This document shows, piece after piece, positions 23,621 to 34,744 of a stretch of 64,000 nt of DNA. The translations under genes and the position numbers were made by a program. The DNA is from Uranotaenia lowii (taxonomy: Eukaryota > Arthropoda > Insecta > Diptera > Culicidae). The stretch lies in the NCBI RefSeq assembly GCF_029784155.1, contig NC_073691.1, positions 123,132,714-123,196,713 on the forward strand. The letters are read 5' to 3'. The notes beneath the pieces were generated by a model. It searched no databases. It worked only from the letters and a program-made list of their open reading frames with translations, and had not been told where the DNA came from. How positions within the stretch are numbered: position 1 is the first letter of the stretch; every line of letters begins with the position of its first letter.

Positions 23621-24494
23621 TTCCGTCTTATTTCCACCGGAAGGCCAAATCAAAACAATCAGCAGCAGCAGCCTTAAATATCTGCGCTTTTCAGGGGCAA
23701 TTCCGTCTTATTTCCACCGGAAGGCCAAATCAAAACAATCAGCAGCAGCAGCCTTAAATATCTGCGCTTTTCAGGGGCAATTCCGTCTTATTTCCACCGG
23801 AAGGCCAAATCAAAACAATCAGCAGCATCAGCCTTAAATATCTGCGCTTTTCAGGGGCAATTCCGTCTTATTTCCACCCGAAGGCCAGATCAAAACAATC
23901 AGCAGCAGCAGCCTTAAATATCTGCGCTTTTCAGGGGCAATTCCGTCTTATTTCCACCGGAAGGCCAGATCAAAACAATCAGCAGCAGCAGCCTTAAATA
24001 TTTGCGCTTTTCAGTGGCATTTCCGTCTTATTTCCACCGGAAGGCCAAATCAAAACAATCAGCAGCAGCAGCCTTAAATATCTACGCTTTTCAGGGGCAA
24101 TTCCGTCTTATTTCCACCGGAAGGCCAGATCAAAACAATCAGCAGCAGCAGCCTTAAATATCTGCGCTTTTCAGTGGCAATTCCGTCTTATTTCCACCGG
24201 AAGGCCAAATCAAAACAATCAGCAGCAGCAGCCTTAAATATCTGCGCTTTTCAGGGGCAATTCCGTCTTATTTCCACCGGAAGGCCAAATCAAAACAATC
24301 AGCAGCAGCAGCCTTAAATATCTGCGCTTTTCAGGGGCAATTCCGTCTTATTTCCACCGGAAGGCCAGATCAAAACAATCAGCAGCAGCAGCCTTAAATA
24401 TCTGCGCTTTTCAGGGGCAATTCCGTCTTATTTCCACCGGAAGGCCAGATCAAAACAATCAGCAGCAGCAGCCTTAAATATCTGCGCTATTTGA
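23621..24494. repeat. 80-bp tandem repeat, 11 copies
   Basis: TTCCGTCTTATTTCCACC recurs exactly every 80 bp at 23621, 23701 and so on to 24421. Each unit holds AAGGCCAAATCAAAACAATC, the AGCAGCAGCAGCC triplet tract and TCTGCGCTTTTCAGGGGCAA. Copies differ by a few single bases (AAAT/AGAT, GGGG/GTGG). The last unit runs straight into mariner transposase DNA at TCTGCGCTATTTGATCGC. 80 is not a multiple of 3, so it is not coding. Confidence 0.95.
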
Positions 24495-25095
24495 TCGCTA
24501 AAACGTTGGGAATCGCCAATTCCATCAAATCAGCGGTTCGAGGAACGATTGACCACCGATCGGAAGCCCAGAAGTGAAGGAAAAAGTATTCCGTACAACA
24601 CCAAAAATCACAACCGCGTAGTTGGTACCTTCAACCAAAACTCGAACGCCTCCGTTCGAGATGTGACTAAGAAGCTGCACCTAACCCGAAATTTTGTCCA
24701 GAAGGCCAAAACTAAGGCTGGGCTTCGAACTAATCGCGACGAGAAGCAGAACAAGTTCGTCAAAACCAGTTCCAGGAAGTTGTACCTCAACATGCTGACG
24801 AAAGTTGAATGCTGCATCATAGACGACGAAACATATGTGAAGGCCGACTTCAAACAGACACCCGGCCACATGTTCCAACAATCTTCTGGCCAGACTCTAA
24901 GGATGTTCTGAAGTGGTATGCGAATAATAAGGTCAATTTCGTGCCGAAAATGTTCAACCCTCCCAACATTCCGGAGCTCCGCCCCATCTAGAAGTACTGG
25001 GCGATTATGAAGCAACACCTTCTTAAAAGACCTATGGTAGTGAAGAAAGTCGAGGAACTGAAGAAAGTATGAGTTTACATGCAAAAAACGGTTGA
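24489..25095 (+). pseudogene. Decayed mariner-family (ITmD37E-like) transposase
   Basis: The catalytic-domain motifs remain in order: an HTH remnant after 24500, RKLYLNMLTKVECC, IDDETYVKADF (first catalytic Asp region), KWYANNKVNFVPK, and NPPNIPELRPI followed by KYWAIMK (the last catalytic residue region, with a stop replacing the expected Glu at 24989). The protein shifts frame near 24890. The wording is close to the second transposase remnant at 45172-45708. No terminal repeats are visible on either side. Confidence 0.75.
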
Positions 25096-25574
25096 TTGAC
25101 AGGTTGTGCATTTCCGAAACTTTGGAAAATTCAAAACTTAAATTTAAGTTTGGATTCATAATTCGAAATTGAATTTTAATTTCCGATGCTAAGCTCCGGA
25201 ATCACATATCAAGTTTGATGTTAATTGCTACTAATTAGTATTTTAATTTTTCCTCTGCAACCAGAATCTAATTCTTACTCAGAATTGTAAAAATTTTGTT
25301 TCGATTCCTAACCAAAAAATTGAATTAAGTCATTTACGTCAGTCGACTCTCAACGTACATGCGAAGGCTTAAGAAACTCCCCGAAATTCAAATACCCGTT
25401 CTTCACCTTCATTTTCTGATCCTAACAATTTTGTTGATTTGGGTGAGATTACTGAGGAAAAATTAAAATTTTTGCATCAAAATTTAATGGAGATGATGCA
25501 ACTCATGTTGAAAGCAAATTAAATGTTCGAAGCTTTTGAAACTTCTTTTAATTATGCTAACAAAATTATTATGA
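25096..25574. other. Short AT-rich spacer
   Basis: Between mariner debris and the jockey-like element. No feature seen. Confidence 0.4.
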
Positions 25575-25874
25575 CTTTAAGATTCCCTCATGAATCCAGA
25601 TAGATGTTTAAATATTATGAACTGGAACGCTAGATCTTTGCTGGCTAACCAAGATGAATTCCTTTTTATTTTTGAAAACTTAAAACATACATATTGCTGC
25701 CATCACTGAAACTTTTTTTAAACCAGACAATAACTTGAAAAGCAATGCTTTCTTTAAAATTTTGCGAAATGATCGACTTGATCGACAAGGTGGGGGTGTA
25801 GCTATCGTCATCAATAGTCGTCTCAAATATAGACTTCTACCTTCTTTCAATACAAAAGTCTTAGAAACAATTGG

Positions 25875-26280
25875 TGGCTAGTGAACGGTAGACAATGTGC
25901 AACTCGAGACCCCATACACCCAACCTTCGGGTAGTGGTCATATCACCTCTTGTCTGCAACTCCGATTCTCTACCTCCCCGTGGTGCTAGCTGGGGTGCGA
26001 GCAACCTTAGAGGAGATCGGGTACCCAACCCCGGTGGATGCTTTGGTCGCATGCAGACTGAGTCAGGGGACTTCGTACGCGTCTGTTCTCCATGTCAGGG
26101 GCGGCGTGCGGAGTGCAACAACGTCCTGGTGGTGTTCGGGACCCTAAACAGCAACATCACGACGGTCCTCCTGCGAGATAGTGGGGTTAACTGCGGGCCT
26201 TGCGAGCCTGTGACTACAAAAAACATAAGCAACGAACAACAAATTTCGGATGGAAATCGGCAAAGACCCACGCGACGAAA
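25875..26280. mobile_element. GC-rich 406-bp insertion with 12-bp target duplication
   Basis: AGAAACAATTGG lies on both sides (25863-25874 and 26281-26292). Removing the insert restores the endonuclease frame of the host jockey element. The insert is much richer in G+C than its surroundings. The right part ends CACGCGACGAAA without a clear poly(A). A SINE or a short 5' fragment of another LINE are the likeliest options; I cannot name the family. Confidence 0.75.
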
Positions 26281-26330
26281 AGAAACAATTGGAATTGAAT
26301 TAGAAACGTCTATGGGGAAAATTATAATTA

Positions 26331-28432
26331 TTGCCGCATATTTGCCTTTTCAATGTAGCGGTGAACAGAAAATTTTTTAGGGAGATTTACAAAAACTCAC
26401 CAGAAACAAATCTATTTTTTTTTATTATAAGTGACTTCAATGCAAAACACCGATCTTGGAATACTATTTCATCAAATTCAAATGGGAATATTACTCATGT
26501 TACTCATGCGGACCTCGATTCAGACAAATTTCCAGTAACTTTTACTTTACCCCAAAGTCTCATTGAAAACCCTTTAAAATCAACTTTAAACTTTCAAAAA
26601 GCCGACTGGGAGCGTTAAGGATTTTTATTGAACGTAATTTAGATGTAAACGTTCCACTGAATTCAATAGAAGATATTGATTTGGCTGTAGAAAATTTGAC
26701 AAGCTCAATAGGCAATGCTAAAGCCGCTTCAATACCCAAAGTTAAACATAAATTTAATCAACCTTCGATCGATGATGATCATCAGTTTTTGATACGAATG
26801 GAAAACATTCATCAACGCCCACATCAACGAACTAGAAATCCTTATTTAAAATTTATATATTGCGACCTTCAAGAAGAGATCAAACGTCGTTTAAATTTTA
26901 TTCGTAACGAAAATTTTGCAAAAGCATTAGAGGACGTAAAACTCCACTGAAAGCCATTCTGGAAATTAACTAAAATTCTGAAAAAGCCCCTGAAGCCAAT
27001 TCCTACTTTGGAAGATGGAGATAAACTTATTTTAACTAAGGCAGAAAAAAGCTAAAAAATTAGCCAAACAGTTTGAGTCTGCTCATGATTTTAATTTAAA
27101 CGTTGTAAGTCCAATTGATGCTCAAATTTCCCTAGAATTTGAAGATATTCTTTCTAAGCAAAATGTATTTAAAAGTTCATGTGAGACCAATATTGATGAA
27201 CTTAAGTTGATATTCTAAGAATTTTAAAATATGAAAGCTCCGGGGGAAGATGGGATTTTCTATATTCTTATTAAAAAGTTGCCTGAAAGCACTTTAAATT
27301 TTTTAGTAAAAAGCTTCAATAAATGTTTTCACTTGGCTTATTTTCCCAATAAATGGAAAAATGCCAAAGTAACTCCAATTTTGAAACCTGGAAAAAGTGA
27401 TTCAGAGCCTTCAAGTTATCGACCAATTAGTTTGCTTCCTTCTTCAAGTAAACTATTTGAGAGAGTTATTTTGAATAGAATGATGATCCACATTAATCAG
27501 AATTCTATTTTCCCTGATAAACAATTTGGTTTTCGTCATGAACATTCTACTACACATCAACTTTTGAGTGTAACTAATATTGTTAACGATAGCAAATCTG
27601 AAGATTATTTCAACTGGTGTTGCTCTTCTTGATATTTAAAAAGCTTTTGACAGTGTTTAGTAAATAAGTTAACTCGATTTTATTTTCCTGTATATCTCAC
27701 CGAAGCTATTCAAAATTACTTGACTAGCCGGAACCTTACAAGTAAGCTATCAAAATTAATGCTCTGAAAGGACACTCATTAGAGCTGGTGTCCCTCAGGG
27801 CAGTATACTTGGGCCAATTATATACAATATTTTTACTTCTGATCTTCCTGATGTACCAGAAGGAAAAGGTAGAAGATTATTTGCTGATGATACTTTGCTT
27901 TCAGTCAAAGGTCGAAATTTACGTTTGCAGTAGTTTGCAACAAAATTTAAATTCCTTTTTGAATTACTTGAAAATGTGGAAAATTTCTCCTAACGCTTCC
28001 AAAACTCAACTTATTTTATTTCCCCATAAGCCAAGGGCTCAATTTTTAAAACCTAATGAAAATCATTCCATAACTTTTAATGGGGGTTCATTAGAATGGT
28101 CGGATCATGTGAAGTACTTGGGACTCACACTTGATCGGAATCTTACTTTTAAAAATCACATTGAAGATATTCAATCTAAATGTAATAAATACACTAAATC
28201 TCTCTATTCTCTCATCAACAGCTGCTGCGCGACGAGGAAGAAAGCCATCCAGAGGATTCGAAACAAAGTTCTGAAAATGATTTTGCAGCTTCCATTTTGG
28301 CACAGCACCGAAGATCTTCATCGGATTGCGGGCATTAAATCAATCGAAGAGATGGCCAACCAAATCATCTCTAACTTCAGAGGCAAATCGATGCAGTCTT
28401 CCATCGCAGAGATTCGTTCTCTTTATAATTAG
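26331..28432 (+). pseudogene. Endonuclease/reverse transcriptase remnant of the jockey-like element
   Basis: Pieces in successive frames: 26331-26618 (SDFNAKHRSWN), 26681-26950, 27231-27632 (APGEDGI, NYRPISLLPSS-type block as SYRPISLLPSSSKLFE, FGFRHEHSTTHQL), then VALLDI.KAFDSV, GVPQGSILGPI and LFADDTLLSV in the region 27610-27910. The final frame 27788-28432 contains KYLGLTLDRNL and ATRKKAIQRIRNKVLKMI. The FADD catalytic box is kept but the frame is broken at least five times, so no active enzyme is made. Confidence 0.85.
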
Positions 28433-28831
28433 TTGAATTTTAGAATAGTTTTTAGTTTATTATTATTATTTTTTGACGTTACAGGATGTTCTACATTTAA
28501 GTACTCAATTGTGCTCAACAAATTTAAATCGAAAATAAATAAATTTTAGTGATTAGTAATTTATAGAGCTCTGAACAGTTCATTATTAAGCTGAACACCT
28601 AATTCAATGTAAAATGTAATGAATATTTTATGAATTGATGATAATTGATAAATTGATACAAATAAATACATATTTAAAAAAAATGCTGACATTCCAGAAA
28701 AAAAATGTAAATGGGACTGTAACGTGTAAAAATTTCCGGGACGGATGAGGATTAATGTTGAGATTCCTTTGCGCGAGCGTTGAACATTCATCTATCGATT
28801 ACCTACATAAATTAAATAATATTCAGCTCAC

Positions 28832-30242
28832 CTTAGGAGACTTCATGTGAAGTGCGTGCCGAATAATCAGCGAAACATCCACATTCGTTGGATAACGCAT
28901 CAAAAACGTTAAACAAGTTGTATAATCGCTGTAAATCACTGAAAGGCAAAACAACAGATTTGTTAACAAATAAGATCACTTGTGATTAAACATGGCACTT
29001 ACACTTATCACGGATGCGGATCAGCATGGCCACCACAATGAAGTTGATTAACTCCAGTTGTTCACCTTCCCCAAAGATGGCATCCCATAGGAGCAAAAGG
29101 TCTTGCAGTGCGTATTCACGTCCGAACAGTAACCTCAGCCAGCGTACTCCGAAAATGGCAAGCGGAATATCAAGTTTCAGCAGATGGTTGTGCAGGTGCA
29201 AATCTTCTTTGATCAGGATTTTGTCCTTGATGAAGTTCAACTGTTCGACGACTTCTATTTCAGGTCTTCGTTTCGAAGTTGGGCTAAGCAGTGGTGTAGA
29301 TGGGGTGGCCACCGGGAAGTGACCGGTCGCCGTCGGAATGACTTCCATTGTTCGGTAGAATGACGCTATCCGGTCCATAATATTAGAAAAAATAGAACTG
29401 AAAGGGAATTTTGGAGTTTTTACATCTTTTAACAACTAGGCAAGACTTACTAAGCATCTTCTTCGATAAATTCTGGGTCCAAAACCATCAGGAGTATGGG
29501 ACTGGAAAAATCAACCATATAAATACGATTCAAAAAAGGATAAGCAAAAATATTACTCCACAGATGGGTTCAGTTCCTGTATGTGTGCCAATGCTTGTTG
29601 GTCGCTATGGATAACGAAAATCAACGGGGCCAATATTTCGTGCATTCCCTGGCGATAGCACATGGTGGGATGCACCCTGGCATAGCAGAACAGAATATTA
29701 ACCATCATTTCCTGTATTTTGGATTTTCGAAAGAAATCCACTCCAGGAAACGTGCGCACCACGTCTTGTTTGATCACCGCACACAGCTCTTGATCACAGA
29801 AGTGTTGATTCCACACGCTTTGCTTGGATTGCGATAGTGGATCGTCGCTGCCATCTCTGTTGCTGTGTGGATTTAAAACGTACTGATGCTTCAGCTTTTG
29901 ATATTCGCTACGCAGCTGATCACGTTGTCTCGTCCAATCACCAGAAGGAGTTTTTAAGACCTGTAGAAATATGGCCCAACATACACTACGGAACGGCGAG
30001 GCCCTCAGGTCCCCCCGGATGGCACTGTGCCGCAGATCAAACAGAGCTGTATCGTTAGCAATTACAAGGATGTTGCGCCATTCAAGCCTGAAAAAAATTC
30101 CAACTCATTCAACGGGTATTAGCAAAAAGTAATTAAAACAAGATACTTACTCATATTTATCCACTCCGCTTATTTCTCGGCTACAGTGGGATGCTGTTTC
30201 ATTCGCTTGAACAACTTCCGCTGGCTCTGAAAGATCTACCAT
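28832..30242 (-). CDS. TBC1D5: TBC1D5-like Rab GTPase-activating protein, 5' exons
   Basis: Five exons on the minus strand: 30242-30151, 30087-29557, 29501-29451, 29397-29003 and 28938-28832. All have GT..AG borders and phases that join to one 392-codon frame. The RabGAP TBC domain starts near residue 30 (ELEWRNIL). Both catalytic fingers are present: IKQDVVR (IxxDxxR, Arg about 142) and YRQGMHE (YxQ, Gln about 177). WLRLLFGREYALQDLLLLWD and the TCLTFLMRYP segment follow. TBC1D5 acts on Rab7 at late endosomes with retromer; the same role is inferred. The start is the ATG at 30242; the frame stays open upstream. After the last donor (CCTAAG/GTGAGC) no further exon is seen before the jockey element, so the 3' end is missing here or lies beyond a long intron filled with repeats. 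Confidence 0.9.
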
Positions 30243-30344
30243 TCTTAGTCCTGGTTGTATCAAAACTGTCGAAACGCACCCAGCCGAATAACCAATTCCT
30301 TGCGTACTAAATTCGATACGTATAACGTTACTACCCGTAAACAA

Positions 30345-31127
30345 TTTCCGACTGGCTGTGTAGCTTAACAGCTAGGCTATAATCCACCAGCGACCCTTAT
30401 CGTCATTATTTTGTCCCTCTCCCGAGATTATCAGTTTTCCAAATATGATGCGTCACTTTTGGGAAGCCGCCGGTTTAGAAACAAAGTGCACTATCTGCGT
30501 GATGAATCGTGTCAACACAAAAGGGATTCGCAATAATCACGATGGAGACGAAACTTTCTATTTTCCGTTTTGTTTAGTTCGGGACGTTTGGAAGAAGCTA
30601 GCGGAAATAAAAAAAATGACTGGTAACTCAATTCTTTTGTCTCAAAAATGTAAACAAAACAGGGTAGCTCATTCGCCCAACTGGAACTCAAACAGCTGAT
30701 ATTTCAAAATATTGGCATGCCAGCGCTCAATTTCAAGAGAAAAGCAGTGGTGCCATCGTAACTGAACGTTGAAATCAAAAATGCCCAGATTCATGAATAT
30801 TTACAATTCTATTAAAAACTATTGAACAAAAAATGTTTGCCGAAATCCTTATTAACTCGCTACCTCATTTTAAATATAAAATTGTTTGACTAATACATTA
30901 TTTTACACTACAGAGTAATACGATCAGTTTGACACACTAATCAACCTTCTTAATACGATGTACGATAAGTAGGTAGTTTATTAGTTGAAATGGTTGAAAC
31001 CCTTAATCAGCTTTTTCGGATTTTCAAAAACAAAAAATCATAAACAAAGCGGATCAGCATCTGTGTCGGGATACAGGTACCTGATTAACAACAAACTCAA
31101 AAACGAGCTAAGATTTTCATTCAATCA
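30345..31127. other. Intergenic DNA between TBC1D5 and POLR1G
   Basis: Should contain the TBC1D5 promoter (minus strand). The 85-codon plus-strand frame at 30445-30699 has no recognisable domain and I do not call it a gene. Confidence 0.4.
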
Positions 31128-31133
31128 TTTATT
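31128..31133 (-). terminator. POLR1G: Polyadenylation signal of POLR1G
   Basis: AATAAA on the minus strand, about 60 bases after the stop codon of POLR1G. Confidence 0.6.
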
Positions 31134-31192
31134 ATAGACCTTAGCAAAGTCGACCACTTTCGAAAAGCAAGGTTGAATATTCTACCAGTCTT

Positions 31193-32193
31193 CTAGATAT
31201 TACTCAACCAAGATAAATCGTCTTGCGCACCATTATTATCGTTTGCCGTCTCTTTTTTAACCTTTTTACGAGTAGAGGTCAATGTTTCGTCTATCACTAG
31301 CTCAGAATTCGATTCAATCTTGAGCTTGCGTTTCTTAGCCTTCTTTGGACTTTCCGGTTCCGCTACACTGGACACGTCTTCGCGTAGGTAACACTGTTCC
31401 GAACGTTGTCGGGCCCAACTTAATGCCTTCCGTACTGGCTTCGATAGTTTAAGCATCGACCGATAGTCTGGACCAAGCAGAGGATGCCTTTCCTTGATGT
31501 CTTCCGGAAAAGGAATGTCTTCGCTCGTGGTTTCCTCTTTCATTAACCCCAGCTGAATAGATTGCTTAGTTTGTAGCGCTTCTCGAACCTGAATAGTTCC
31601 CTTTGGAACAAACGATTTGAAATCTACACCTGTCATCAGGGTGATCGGTTTAGAGTTTGAATTTTTCACAATAAGGCCTTCTAAAGAGTCATTGGTTGCA
31701 GCAGACTTTATGCTACAGGTTTCTCCAAGTTTATCAGTTTCTAGAGAAGCTTTCAGAAGTAACTTCTTGGCATCGATTGAACTAGGGCACTGAACGATCC
31801 ACACTTCATCGTCGGGGTCGGTTAAATCTAAATCCACTGCGTAACGTGGTTTACACGATCGTACGAAAGGAAACTTGGTTAAATATTTTTCCTTTGCAAG
31901 GCTTGCGGTTTTCGAACCAATCCCAGCCGTTGATGGGGAAACTTTACTGGTTGGGGAAGATGGCTGGTAGTCTTCTGATTCATTTTCAGAAGCACTCTCT
32001 CCATATGAAATAACTCGTTTGGATTCCTTTTTCGGGGACATCTGTGTGGATGCAGCCAATGGAGTTTGTGGAATGTCACTTTCCGACGACAAATCTGGAA
32101 TAAAGCATATGGTTAATTATAATTTCACGGGGATATGTAGAGAGCTAACGTACCTTTATAATCTCCTGAGATATTTTTTTCTTTCTTCACCAT
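31193..32193 (-). CDS. POLR1G: RNA polymerase I subunit RPA34/POLR1G-like
   Basis: Two exons on the minus strand: 32193-32154 (40 nt, MVKKEKNISGDYK) and 32094-31193. The intron is GTACGT...TTCCAG, and together they encode 313 residues. The N-terminal third is Ser/Pro/Glu-rich and probably disordered. The core beginning near residue 95 has DPDDEVWIVQCPSSIDAKKL, the signature of the RPA34 (A34.5) family. The C-terminus is rich in Lys (KKAKKRKLKIE, TRKKVKKE), as in metazoan homologues. In the family this subunit pairs with RPA49 on Pol I and aids rRNA transcription in the nucleolus. The family call rests mainly on the DPDDEVW..QCP motif plus the basic tail. The neighbour SUMF1 is divergent, with about 1 kb between starts. 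Confidence 0.8.
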
Positions 32194-33225
32194 TATGATA
32201 ATTTAGCTCGATAGTAAATCACGGTGAAATCCAAAAAAACGTGCTGGGAAATTCAAAATAAATTTCGCACCGTGTCGGTGAAAAACGTAAACAAAACGAG
32301 GGGTTAGTCAACGTATTATGATCGAACAATGTAATTCGTGTAAGAGCTTTGCACCGACACTCACGATCAATAACGGGCAAAAAATTCAAAATAAAAATTT
32401 TCATGAATTGATAAAAAATAAGTTTAATGTGTTTTCTATAGCACAAGTTCATTTCCGTTATGATCCGAACGTTTTTTGTCGACACATAAGTTTGTGCTTG
32501 AGGTTGCCGAGGTCTCGCACAACTCAACCCACCATGAAAAAACCTTACAGAAGTATATAGTGAAATATGGTTAAACGGTATTATTTTCCTTTATATTTCA
32601 CATTAAATTCAGTACACTTCTTGGATGTAAAACTCCACAGTTCACTCTGTTGTTTAAATTTGTCGCTTCATTTTATTTTCAACGTTATTTATCGACCTGG
32701 CTCGATTTTTGAGCAGCGAAATTTTGTTGGTGGGTGTTTGGCTGAATATAACCATCCCAGTTCTATAGAATTCTCGATAAAATACAGTTATTTGAAAATT
32801 CTCATATGAGCACTATTAAAGAGTTCTTGAGTTAGAATACAGAGAACATTAAAAACAAAAACGTGCGTTCAATTTTGATTACCACAGGTTTCGGGGGATA
32901 CGTGTGTAAGGTGTGTAATAGATTTGTAATTCGAGCATTTAGTGTCCCCTCGTCGAAATTTCGTATACGTATATTCGTATATTATCAAGTTTGTAAACAA
33001 GCAATGGATCTGTTTGGTTGTTCTTATCAGCATTCCAGAAAATAAGCAGTTACGATAATTTGTACATCGCTTAACATTTGTTTTCAGGACAAACAAAGTG
33101 ATATGAAAAGCATTTTTGAAATTTGCAAAGATTAGAAAAAGATTAGGGTATGTATCTGATCATCAAGGCAGCTGCTGATGAAGGAAGTCATTCATCCCAT
33201 ACGTCGATTTTTTTCATTCCAGAGA
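32194..33225. promoter_or_regulatory. Divergent intergenic region between POLR1G and SUMF1
   Basis: About 1 kb separates the two start codons, so both promoters must lie here. No TATA box or initiator can be assigned safely. An acceptor-like TTTTTTCATTCCAG ends five bases before the SUMF1 ATG, which suggests a SUMF1 5' UTR intron within this region. Small frames on both strands are not supported as genes. Confidence 0.45.
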
Positions 33226-34316
33226 ATGGATTTCAAATATGGAACATATCTGGTAATACTTACTCTAACTATAAAAGCAACAGCCGATTGCGGCTGTAAT
33301 AAACTAAAGCGAACACCAAATGGACCAGAAGCTCCACAGGAACACGTAATTTTTCCCGAAAAACATGAAGCGAACGCGCACGGCGAAGATTCTCCCACAA
33401 ATCTACTTAAGCTTGTGGAACACTCCAAGAAGTTCATCGATATGAGTTTAATACCTGGTGGAAAATACGTGATCGGTACTAACGAACCATTTTTCACCGA
33501 CGATAAGGAGGGACCGGAGCGTGAAGTTGAGCTGAAGGAATTTTACCTGGACCGATATGAAGTATCCAACCTGCAATTTCGTGACTTTGTCCAGCAGACA
33601 GGCTATGTAAGCGAGGCAGAAAAGTTTGGCGATAGTTTCGTGTTTCAAGAATTTCTTACTCCAGAAGTCCGGAAACATTACAATGATTTTAGAGTTGCCG
33701 CTGCCCCTTGGTGGTACAAAATTCAAGGAGCAAACTGGAAACAGCCGGAGGGCGATCCAGAAAAAGGTAGTAGAAAAAAGCTTTACATCATAATCTTATA
33801 ATCAAGTTGTTAAAATTCATAGGATTAGAAAATCGCTTAGATCATCCGGTTGTCCACGTGTCGTGGAATGATGCTGTGTCCTACTGCCGCTGGAAAGAAA
33901 AGCGTTTGCCCACCGAAGCGGAATGGGAAGTTGCTTGTCGCGGGGGAAGAAAGCAAAAACTTTTCCCATGGGGCAACAAAATGATGCCAAAGGATGAGCA
34001 CTACATGAACATATGGCAGGGATTGTTCCCGGAGGGTAATTTGGCGGAAGATGGATGCGAGGGTACATGTCCTGTAGATCGTTTCCGTCAAAACGCCTTT
34101 GATTTGTACAACATAGTGGGTAATGTTTGGGAATGGACCGACGATCGCTGGGACGAACAGGAGGAGTCAGAAGCTCCGAATCGAGTTAAAAAAGGTGGTT
34201 CATATCTGTGCCATGAATCGTACTGTTATCGGTATCGGTGTGCCGCTAGATCTCAGAATACCGAGGATAGTTCAGCAGGAAATTTGGGTTTCCGTTGTGC
34301 TGCTGATATCGACTGA
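33226..34316 (+). CDS. SUMF1: Formylglycine-generating enzyme (sulfatase-modifying factor 1)
   Basis: Exons 33226-33766 and 33823-34316, with a 56-bp intron (GTAGTA...TTCATAG), give 344 residues. The hydrophobic start ([16 protein letters not shown]) is a signal peptide, fitting the ER. The FGE-sulfatase domain follows from about residue 75 ([13 protein letters not shown]), with [41 protein letters not shown] and the catalytic pair CYRYRC (Cys about 315 and 320), then NLGFRCA. The enzyme oxidises the active-site cysteine of sulfatases to formylglycine. All catalytic residues I know for the family are present and length is near the usual 370. I chose ATG 33226 over the in-frame ATG 33178, because the later start gives a clean signal peptide and lies just after an acceptor-like site. 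Confidence 0.95.
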
Positions 34317-34344
34317 ACCAACTGACTGTACAACTGCTCTATGT

Positions 34345-34388
34345 GATTTTTCAGACAGCTATCAATATACATAGCTGTCTGAAAAATC
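34345..34388 (+). other. SUMF1: Perfect 18-bp hairpin in the SUMF1 3' UTR
   Basis: 34345-34362 (GATTTTTCAGACAGCTAT) is the exact reverse complement of 34371-34388, with an 8-nt loop. It begins 29 bases after the stop codon. The transcript would form a stable stem-loop here. It could also be a tiny fold-back repeat. Confidence 0.85.
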
Positions 34389-34533
34389 TGATCTGATCTA
34401 ATTATAGACACTTTACCACGTTCAAATATTATGTAAATTGCTTATTAGATCAAAGTTTCATTTATAATGAGAAAACCATTGACATTTTAAGCTTTTATAT
34501 GATACATTACACTACGCAAATCTATAAAATTCG

Positions 34534-34539
34534 AATAAA
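34534..34539 (+). terminator. SUMF1: Polyadenylation signal of SUMF1
   Basis: AATAAA in TTCGAATAAAAATATC, about 215 bases after the stop codon. Confidence 0.5.
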
Positions 34540-34744
34540 AATATCGAATTTAATTTTTTTACGGTACAAAAATAGAAAAAAAAATCCTTTTTTAACTTTT
34601 TCAAAGATACAAAGACAAAAATGAAAAAAAAAGAAATCAAAATTTTAAAAACGTCAACCATATTTGTTTTTTATTTTTGAAATTTATGTTATGATCATCA
34701 TCTGTATCTTGTATTTTTAATTTATTTTCATAGTATTCCGTCTC

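Larger units (their letters stand above)
25575..28548 (+). mobile_element. Decayed jockey/Juan-like non-LTR retrotransposon
   Basis: The order is an APE endonuclease start (NIMNWNARSLLANQDEF, then GGGVAIVIN), a 406-bp foreign insert, the rest of the endonuclease (TSMGKIIIIAAYLP, SDFNAKHRSW), then reverse transcriptase and the C-terminal jockey tail, ending near AATAAATAAA (28534-28543). Many stops and frameshifts break it. The C-terminal part jumps from YTKSLYSLINS to CCATRKKAIQRIRNK, so a stretch normally between them appears deleted. Confidence 0.85.

Noticed and set aside
23621..24494. CRISPR-like regular array
   Set aside because: There are no unique spacers; the whole 80-bp unit repeats, and the host is an animal.
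30445..30699. 85-codon frame between TBC1D5 and POLR1G
   Set aside because: No domain and no conservation evidence; it lies where the TBC1D5 promoter should be.
33178..33225. Upstream SUMF1 start at 33178
   Set aside because: Adds MKEVIHPIRRFFSFQR before the signal peptide and crosses an acceptor-like site; 33226 is more plausible.
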